Source of the DNA: Acidovorax sp. 1608163
GTDB taxonomy: Bacteria > Pseudomonadota > Gammaproteobacteria > Burkholderiales > Burkholderiaceae_C
Assembly: GCF_003669015.1 (NCBI RefSeq)
Contig: NZ_CP033069.1
Span: 2,180,501-2,244,500, forward strand
DNA length: 64,000 bases
Direction: 5' to 3'
Shown: one piece after another, positions 58,441 through 64,000 of the stretch
Layout: every line of letters begins with the position of its first letter
Numbering within the stretch: position 1 is the stretch's first letter
The notes under the pieces: generated by a model
Told to the model about the DNA's origin: nothing
What the model saw: only the letters and a program-made list of their open reading frames with translations
Database searches by the model: none
Translations under genes and position numbers: made by a program

Positions 58441-58905
58441 TTGAACACCCCTGCATTCACCTTGCATCCCGTGGTCGAGGCTGACTTCGAGCCCATGCTG
58501 GTGTTGCGCACGGCTGCCATGCGTGAAAGCCTGGAGCGAGTGGGGCGGTACACCCCAGAGCGCTCTCGCGAACGACTGCGCGCGGCTTTCGTGCCCGAAC
58601 ACATGCAACATTTGCAGGCACCCGACGGACATCGCATGGGATTTGTCACGGTGCGCCCTGAGGGCGAGCGCGCTTTGCGACTGCAGCACCTGTATTTGCA
58701 CCCTGACTGGCAGTGCGCTGGTGTAGGCGCTGCAGTGCTGTCCCAAGTGCAGGACAGGGCTCGCCGTGAAGGCAGGGTGCTGCGCGTGACTGCGCTGCAG
58801 CGCAGTGACGCCAACCGCTTCTACCAGCGCCACGGTTTCGTGAAGACGGGCGAGGAAGGCGTAGATGTGCACTACGAGTGGCGGTCTCTGGAGAGTGCCG
58901 AATGA
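58441..58905 (+). CDS. GNAT-family N-acetyltransferase
   Basis: 154 residues from a TTG at 58441 with GGAG 8 nt upstream; a GTG at 58420 is the alternative. The acetyl-CoA binding motif A is LQHLYLHPDWQCAGVGAAVL, and motif B reads VTALQRSDANRFYQRHGFVK. Substrate unknown. It lies between the mutase and meaB and its stop overlaps the meaB ATG (ATGA), so it is co-translated with the pathway. The N-terminus (TLHPVVEADFEPMLVLRTAA) is ordinary for the family. It may modify a protein or metabolite of this pathway, but nothing in the sequence shows that. Confidence 0.85.
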   Translation: MNTPAFTLHPVVEADFEPMLVLRTAAMRESLERVGRYTPERSRERLRAAFVPEHMQHLQAPDGHRMGFVTVRPEGERALRLQHLYLHPDWQCAGVGAAVLSQVQDRARREGRVLRVTALQRSDANRFYQRHGFVKTGEEGVDVHYEWRSLESAE

Positions 58906-59963
58906 CCGCGTCCCCGACCACGATTGCGCGGCAGCCTTCGGTCAGCGGCTTGCTGGACGGTATCGCCGGTGACGCTGGTGTCGTGCAGCGCCGCGCCATG
59001 TCCAAGGCCATCACGCTGCTCGAATCCACCCGCACTGACCACCGCGCGCAGGCAGACGAGCTGCTCACCGCGCTGCTCCCGCACACCGGCAAAGCTTTCC
59101 GCCTTGGCATAAGCGGCGTTCCGGGTGTGGGCAAGTCCACCTTTATCGAAGCCCTGGGCCTGTACCTGATCGACCAGGGCCACCGCGTGGCCGTGCTCAC
59201 CATCGACCCCTCCAGCACCGTCTCGGGCGGCTCCATTCTGGGCGACAAGACGCGCATGGAACACCTGTCGGTGCACGAAAAGGCCTACATCCGCCCCAGC
59301 CCCTCCAGCGGCACGCTGGGCGGCGTGGCCGAGAAGACGCGCGAGGCCATGCTGGTCTGCGAGGCCGCAGGCTACGACGTGGTGATTGTCGAAACCGTGG
59401 GCGTGGGCCAGAGCGAGATCGCGGTGGCGGGCATGACGGACATGTTTGTGCTGATGCAGCTGCCCAACGCGGGCGATGACCTGCAGGCCATCAAGAAGGG
59501 CGTGATGGAGATTGCGGACCTGGTGGTCATCAACAAGGCCGACATCGACAAGAACGCCGCCACGCGCGCCGAGGCGCAGATCACATCGAGCCTGCGCCTG
59601 CTCAGCCAACACGGCAACCCCGAGAACGCCCACCACGACGAAACGCTGTGGCACCCGAAGGTAGTGCAAATCAGCGCGCTGCTGGGGCAGGGCGTAGACA
59701 GTTTCTGGGCCGCCGTCACGCAGTTCCGCCAGCTGCAATCCGCCAACGGCCGCCTGGCCACGCGGCGCGAGAAACAGGCGCTGTCCTGGATGTGGGAGCG
59801 CATCGACGCAGGCCTCAAGCTCGCGTTTCGCCAGCACCCGCAGGTGCGTGAGCTACTGCCCCAGATGCAGGCCGATGTGGCCGCAGGACGCATTGCGGCA
59901 TCGACTGCAGCACGAAATCTGCTGCTAGCGCAAGCTGGACAAGCGCAAGCAGCTATCAAATAA
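58902..59963 (+). CDS. meaB: Methylmalonyl-CoA mutase-associated GTPase MeaB
   Basis: 353 residues from ATG 58902. G3E-type P-loop GTPase: Walker A GVPGVGKST (residues 72-80), DPSS at LTIDPSSTVSGGSILGDKTR, Walker B VVIVETVGVGQSE and the guanine-specificity NKAD in LVVINKADIDKN. It loads and protects the cobalamin cofactor of methylmalonyl-CoA mutase, whose gene lies just upstream. The last about 14 residues (LLLAQAGQAQAAIK) are encoded by the dispersed repeat, which also supplies the stop codon, so the C-terminus has been rewritten by the repeat. Confidence 0.95.
   Translation: MTASPTTIARQPSVSGLLDGIAGDAGVVQRRAMSKAITLLESTRTDHRAQADELLTALLPHTGKAFRLGISGVPGVGKSTFIEALGLYLIDQGHRVAVLTIDPSSTVSGGSILGDKTRMEHLSVHEKAYIRPSPSSGTLGGVAEKTREAMLVCEAAGYDVVIVETVGVGQSEIAVAGMTDMFVLMQLPNAGDDLQAIKKGVMEIADLVVINKADIDKNAATRAEAQITSSLRLLSQHGNPENAHHDETLWHPKVVQISALLGQGVDSFWAAVTQFRQLQSANGRLATRREKQALSWMWERIDAGLKLAFRQHPQVRELLPQMQADVAAGRIAASTAARNLLLAQAGQAQAAIK
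59920..59961 (+). repeat. Dispersed AGCGCT repeat at the meaB 3' end
   Basis: CTGCTAGCGCAAGCTGGACA, then AGCGCAAGCAGCTATCAAAT. It encodes the C-terminal residues and stop codon of MeaB. Confidence 0.8.
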
Positions 59964-60000
59964 ATCGTAAGCAATAAACCGAATTCACCAAAGGACGACC

Positions 60001-61533
60001 ATGCAAGACATCCTGGATCAACTGGAGAAAAAGCGTGCCCTCGCACGCCTGGGCGGCGGGCAAAAGCGCATTGATGCGCAGCACGCCAAGGGCAAGCTCA
60101 CCGCGCGCGAGCGCATCGAGCTGTTGCTGGACGACGGCACGTTCGAGGAATGGGACATGTTTGTCGAGCACCGCTGCACCGACTTTGGCATGGAGGACAA
60201 CAAGATCCCCGGCGACGGTGTGGTGACGGGCTACGGCATGATCAACGGCCGCCTGGTGTTCGTGTTCAGCCAGGATTTCACGGTGTTTGGCGGAGCACTC
60301 TCCGAAACCCATGCCGAAAAGATCTGCAAGGTGATGGACCAGGCCATGAAGGTCGGCGCACCGGTCATCGGCCTCAATGACTCGGGCGGCGCCCGCATCC
60401 AGGAAGGTGTGGCGTCCCTCGGCGGCTATGCCGACGTGTTCCAGAAGAACGTGCTGGCCAGCGGCGTGATTCCGCAGATCAGCATGATCATGGGCCCCAG
60501 CGCCGGTGGCGCCGTGTACTCGCCCGCCATGACCGACTTCATCTTCATGGTCAAAGATTCGAGCTACATGTTCGTGACCGGCCCCGAAGTGGTGAAGACC
60601 GTGACGCACGAAGAGGTCACCGCCGAGGAACTGGGCGGCGCTGTGACCCACACCACCAACAGCGGTGTGGCCGACATGGCGTTTGAGAACGACGTGGAGG
60701 CGCTGATGATGCTGCGCCGCCTGTACAACTACCTGCCGCTCAACAACCGTGAGAAGGCCCCGGTGCGCCCCAGCAACGACCCGGCTGACCGCATGGACCT
60801 GAGCCTGGACACCCTGGTGCCCGAGAACCCCAACAAGCCCTACGACATGAAGGAGCTGATCCTCAAGACGGTGGACGATGGGGACTTCTTCGAGCTGCAG
60901 CCCGAGTACGCCAAGAACATCCTCATCGGCTTTGCCCGCATGGAAGGCCAGACCGTGGGCATCGTGGCCAACCAGCCGCTGGTGCTGGCGGGCTGCCTGG
61001 ACATCAAGTCGAGCATCAAGGCCGCGCGTTTTGTGCGCTTTTGCGATGCGTTCAACATCCCCGTGGTCACGTTTGTGGACGTGCCCGGCTTCATGCCCGG
61101 CACCAGCCAGGAGTACGGCGGCATCATCAAACACGGCGCCAAGCTGCTGTACGCATACGCCGAGTGCACTGTGCCCAAGATCACCGTCATCACCCGCAAG
61201 GCCTACGGCGGTGCATACGACGTGATGAGCTCCAAACACCTGCGCGGCGACGTGAACCTGGCCTGGCCCAACGCCGAGATTGCGGTGATGGGCGCCAAGG
61301 GCGCGGTGGAAATCATCTTCCGCGAAGACAAGAACGACCCCGTGAAGCTGGCCGCGCGTGAGGCCGAATACAAGCAGCGTTTTGCCAATCCGTTTGTGGC
61401 CGGTGCACGCGGCTTTATCGACGACGTGATCCTGCCGCATGAGACGCGCAAGCGCATTTGCCGCAGTCTGGTCATGCTGCGCGACAAGAAGCTCGAAAAC
61501 CCGTGGCGCAAGCACGGCAACATTCCGCTGTGA
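60001..61533 (+). CDS. pccB: Propionyl-CoA carboxylase beta subunit (carboxyltransferase)
   Basis: 510 residues, the length of PccB. Crotonase-fold carboxyltransferase with acyl-CoA site [20 protein letters not shown] and biotin-side motifs [20 protein letters not shown] and [20 protein letters not shown]. It transfers the carboxyl group from biotin on PccA to propionyl-CoA, giving methylmalonyl-CoA for the mutase upstream. An AAAGGACG ribosome site precedes the ATG. Close homologues use acetyl- or methylcrotonyl-CoA, but the mutase-meaB context favours propionyl-CoA. Confidence 0.95.
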   Translation: MQDILDQLEKKRALARLGGGQKRIDAQHAKGKLTARERIELLLDDGTFEEWDMFVEHRCTDFGMEDNKIPGDGVVTGYGMINGRLVFVFSQDFTVFGGALSETHAEKICKVMDQAMKVGAPVIGLNDSGGARIQEGVASLGGYADVFQKNVLASGVIPQISMIMGPSAGGAVYSPAMTDFIFMVKDSSYMFVTGPEVVKTVTHEEVTAEELGGAVTHTTNSGVADMAFENDVEALMMLRRLYNYLPLNNREKAPVRPSNDPADRMDLSLDTLVPENPNKPYDMKELILKTVDDGDFFELQPEYAKNILIGFARMEGQTVGIVANQPLVLAGCLDIKSSIKAARFVRFCDAFNIPVVTFVDVPGFMPGTSQEYGGIIKHGAKLLYAYAECTVPKITVITRKAYGGAYDVMSSKHLRGDVNLAWPNAEIAVMGAKGAVEIIFREDKNDPVKLAAREAEYKQRFANPFVAGARGFIDDVILPHETRKRICRSLVMLRDKKLENPWRKHGNIPL

Positions 61534-61548
61534 TCTGAGAGCTTGAGC

Positions 61549-61959
61549 ATGGACACCGCTGATCTTCAGCCTCAAATTCGCGCCGATTGGCAGCCGCTGT
61601 CGCAGTTGGTGGTGCCAGGGCTTTGGCGCGGAACTGTGCTTCGAATTACGGCTGCTCAGTGGCCATACGAGCCAGTCGTTGATTTGATGTGTCTGGAGTC
61701 ACGGGTCTCCGATTGCGGTTTGAGTTTGATTGTCTGTACGGGGCAAAAAGCTGGGCTTACGCTGATCGAACTTCCTCTGGAAGCGAAGTTTCAGCCTGAC
61801 GCAAGCTCTTTGTCTGTTGAATGGCTCAGGGCGAATTGGGGACGATGGATCTATCCAGAATGCTCGGTGGAGCAAGTGCTGGTGATTCCTCAATATCCAA
61901 GCAATATGTGTATCAACCACCGCGAAGCCGCCGCTTCGCGGGATCTCCAAGTTGAGTAG
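61549..61959 (+). CDS. Imm45-like immunity protein
   Basis: 136 residues from ATG 61549. Motifs such as QLVVPGLWRGTVLRITAAQW and WLRANWGRWIYPEC resemble what I recall of the Imm45 immunity-protein family (polymorphic toxin systems); this is from memory and is tentative. No signal peptide. No toxin gene is nearby. It lies between pccB and pccA, 15 bp after one and 9 bp before the other, and its G+C is visibly lower than theirs, so it looks like a recent insertion into the operon. Both flanking genes remain intact. Confidence 0.6.
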   Translation: MDTADLQPQIRADWQPLSQLVVPGLWRGTVLRITAAQWPYEPVVDLMCLESRVSDCGLSLIVCTGQKAGLTLIELPLEAKFQPDASSLSVEWLRANWGRWIYPECSVEQVLVIPQYPSNMCINHREAAASRDLQVE

Positions 61960-61968
61960 GGCAAAGCA

Positions 61969-64000
61969 ATGTTTACAAAAATTCTCATCGCCAACCGTGG
62001 CGAAATCGCCTGCCGAGTGATTGCAACGGCCAAGAAAATGGGCATCGCCACCGTCGCCGTCTATTCCGACGCCGACAAGGAAGCCCGCCACGTCAAGCTG
62101 GCCGATGAGGCCGTGCACATTGGCGCCGCGCCCAGCCGCGAGTCGTACCTGCTGGCCGACAAGATCATTGCGGCCTGCAAACAGACTGGCGCACAGGCCG
62201 TGCACCCCGGCTACGGTTTCCTCTCTGAAAACGAAGCCTTCGCCAAGCGCTGCGAGGACGAAGGCATTGCGTTCATCGGCCCCAAGGCCCATTCCATTGC
62301 GGCCATGGGCGACAAGATCGCGTCCAAGAAGCTGGCCAACGAAGCCAAGGTCAACACCATCCCGGGCTACAACGACGCCATCGCTGGCCCTGAGCAGGCG
62401 GTGGAGATTGCCAAGGGCATTGGCTACCCCGTGATGATCAAGGCCTCGGCCGGGGGCGGTGGCAAGGGCTTGCGCGTGGCGTTCAACGACAAGGAAGCGT
62501 TTGAAGGCTTTGCCAGCTGCCAGAACGAAGCTCGCAACAGCTTTGGCGACGACCGCATCTTCATAGAGAAGTTTGTGCAGGAGCCGCGCCACATCGAGAT
62601 CCAGGTGCTGGGCGACAGCCACGGCAACGTGATCTACCTGAACGAGCGCGAGTGCTCCATCCAGCGCCGCCACCAGAAGGTGATCGAAGAGGCGCCGTCG
62701 CCTTTCATCAGCGACGCCACCCGCAAGGCCATGGGCGAGCAAGCGGTGCAATTGGCCAAGGCCGTCAAGTACCAGAGCGCGGGCACGGTGGAGTTCGTGG
62801 TCGGCAAGGACCAGGACTTCTACTTTTTGGAGATGAACACCCGCCTGCAGGTGGAGCACCCGGTGACGGAGTGCATCACCGGCCTCGACCTGGTGGAGCT
62901 GATGATCCGCGTGGCGGCGGGCGAGAAGCTGCCCCTCACGCAAGCCGATGTGAAGCGCGACGGCTGGGCCATTGAGTGCCGCATCAACGCCGAAGACCCG
63001 TTCCGCAATTTCCTGCCGTCCACCGGCCGCCTGGTGCGCTTCCAGCCGCCGGAGGAATCCATGTTCCAGTCTGATACGACCAAAAAATTGGGCGTGCGGG
63101 TGGACACGGGCGTGTATGAGGGCGGCGAGATCCCCATGTACTACGACTCGATGATTGCCAAGCTCATCGTGCACGGCACCGACCGCAACGACGCCATCAC
63201 CAAGATGCGCGCCGCGCTCAACGGCTTTGTGATCCGTGGCATCAGCAGCAACATCCCGTTCCAGGCCGCGCTGCTGGCGCACCCTAAGTTTGTGACGGGC
63301 GACTTCAACACCGGCTTCATCGCCGAAAACTACGGCAAGGGCTTCCACGCCGAAGACGTGCCGCACAGCGACCCGCTGTTCCTGGTGGCGCTGGCCGCGT
63401 TCATGAACCGCCGCTACCGTGCACGCGCCTCCGGCATCAGCGGCCAACTGGCGGGCCACGAGGTGAAGGTGGGCGAGCAGTTTGTGGTGGTCACGCTGGG
63501 CGCCGAGGGACAAAACCAGCACCACGAAGTGACGGTGTCTGACTTTGAAGACAAATCGGGCTCTAGCGCAGTCACAGTGGGCGGTAGTAGCTACCAAATC
63601 AGTAGCAACGCCACGCTGGGCCAGATTCGTGTGCAGGGGGCCTGCAACGGCCAGGGCTTTACCGCCCAGGTGGAGCGCGGCGTGGGCAAGAACCCGCTGG
63701 CGCTGCGCATTGCGCACAACGGCACGCAGATCGACGCACTGGTGCTGTCGCCACTGGGCGCGCGGCTGCACAAGCTGATGCCCTTCAAGGCGCCGCCAGA
63801 TCTGTCCAAGTTCCTGCTCTCGCCCATGCCCGGCCTGCTGGTCGATGTGGCGGTGCAGCCCGGCCAGAAGGTGCAAGCGGGTGAGAAGCTGGCCGTCATT
63901 GAAGCCATGAAGATGGAGAACATCCTCTTTGCCGCACAGGATGGCGTGGTGGGCAAGATCACGGCGGGCAAGGGTGATTCGCTGGCGGTGGACCAGATCA
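61969..64000 (+). CDS. pccA: Propionyl-CoA carboxylase alpha subunit (biotin carboxylase and BCCP), partial
   Basis: 677 codons are visible and the gene runs off the window. It starts MFTKILIANRGEIACRVIAT. The biotin carboxylase domain shows the ATP glycine loop KASAGGGGKGLRVAF and the catalytic stretch EMNTRLQVEHPVTE; a central BT-like domain links to the biotinyl domain with EAMKM (Lys648). It carboxylates biotin for PccB. A degenerate dispersed repeat is read in frame near residues 530-546 (GSSAVTVGGSSYQISSNA), in reverse orientation. Only the last few codons of the biotinyl domain are missing. Confidence 0.95.
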   Translation, partial: MFTKILIANRGEIACRVIATAKKMGIATVAVYSDADKEARHVKLADEAVHIGAAPSRESYLLADKIIAACKQTGAQAVHPGYGFLSENEAFAKRCEDEGIAFIGPKAHSIAAMGDKIASKKLANEAKVNTIPGYNDAIAGPEQAVEIAKGIGYPVMIKASAGGGGKGLRVAFNDKEAFEGFASCQNEARNSFGDDRIFIEKFVQEPRHIEIQVLGDSHGNVIYLNERECSIQRRHQKVIEEAPSPFISDATRKAMGEQAVQLAKAVKYQSAGTVEFVVGKDQDFYFLEMNTRLQVEHPVTECITGLDLVELMIRVAAGEKLPLTQADVKRDGWAIECRINAEDPFRNFLPSTGRLVRFQPPEESMFQSDTTKKLGVRVDTGVYEGGEIPMYYDSMIAKLIVHGTDRNDAITKMRAALNGFVIRGISSNIPFQAALLAHPKFVTGDFNTGFIAENYGKGFHAEDVPHSDPLFLVALAAFMNRRYRARASGISGQLAGHEVKVGEQFVVVTLGAEGQNQHHEVTVSDFEDKSGSSAVTVGGSSYQISSNATLGQIRVQGACNGQGFTAQVERGVGKNPLALRIAHNGTQIDALVLSPLGARLHKLMPFKAPPDLSKFLLSPMPGLLVDVAVQPGQKVQAGEKLAVIEAMKMENILFAAQDGVVGKITAGKGDSLAVDQI
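63559..63606 (-). repeat. Dispersed AGCGCT repeat inside pccA, reverse orientation
   Basis: On the minus strand GCTACTGATTTGGTAGCTAC, then GCGCTAGAGCCCG match the ends of the dnaE2 copy (10511-10568); the middle is diverged. It is translated in frame in the linker before the biotinyl domain. Confidence 0.65.

Noticed and set aside
59956..61575. 539-codon frame antisense to pccB and a 725-codon frame antisense to pccA
   Set aside because: Both oppose strongly conserved carboxylase genes and show His/Val/Ala-rich, domain-free translations.

Overview
The window is a 64-kb piece of a high-G+C betaproteobacterial chromosome, most likely Comamonadaceae (Acidovorax-like). This rests on the gene neighbourhoods (smc-zipA-ligA; imuA-imuB-dnaE2; phaC-phaA-phaB; dapC-dapD-pilU-dapE-prmB; methylmalonyl-CoA mutase with meaB and a propionyl-CoA carboxylase) and on the short AGCGCT-type repeats scattered between and inside genes. 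No rRNA, tRNA or CRISPR array was seen.

Layout. 1-5300 is an accessory, lower-G+C zone: a MarR regulator, a frameshifted DUF1398 gene, an intact IS3-family element, an integrase remnant cut by that element, two unknown small genes, and two large inverted-repeat elements around a GreA-like gene. 5300-13350 holds a MobA-like nucleotidyltransferase, a DUF4124 protein, SodC and the SOS mutasome imuA-imuB-dnaE2 behind a perfect LexA box. 13400-24130 carries chaC, smc, zipA, ligA and a class A penicillin-binding protein. 24260-28725 has a Nudix hydrolase, a ring-cleavage catabolic pair (FAH-family hydrolase and MaiA/NagL-like isomerase) with a MarR regulator, and pgeF. 28830-32755 is the polyhydroxyalkanoate (PHA) synthesis cluster. 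32756-33667 holds three tandem copies of a previously unrecognised 24-codon gene. 33668-41271 is a minus-strand housekeeping run (ABC-F ATPase, prmB, dapE, pilU, dapD, dapC). 41519-53362 has a chemoreceptor, a lone RnfB-like ferredoxin coupled to a PHA depolymerase, a RelA/SpoT-domain protein, a CHASE-GGDEF-EAL protein, dusA, an acyltransferase, an Lrp regulator and a saccharopine-dehydrogenase-like enzyme. 53375-64000 is an acyl-CoA ligase and the propionyl-CoA to succinyl-CoA pathway (mutase, meaB, pccB, pccA), with a GntR regulator divergent from the mutase and an Imm45-like immunity gene inserted between pccB and pccA.

How the genes connect. PhaA, PhaB and PhaC make polyhydroxybutyrate from acetyl-CoA and PhaZ mobilises it. 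PccAB makes methylmalonyl-CoA, the mutase makes succinyl-CoA, and MeaB protects the mutase. DapD, DapC and DapE form a block of the succinylase route to diaminopimelate and lysine.

The most novel signal is the set of three microprotein cassettes at 32831-33540. Each has a conserved upstream box at fixed spacing, a Shine-Dalgarno site, a 24-codon ORF whose core varies only at synonymous sites, and its own terminator. Two window-wide observations also matter. The dispersed repeat has been absorbed in frame into at least seven unrelated proteins. Five separate one-base deletions, all in G runs of the + strand, break otherwise intact genes and may be sequencing errors.
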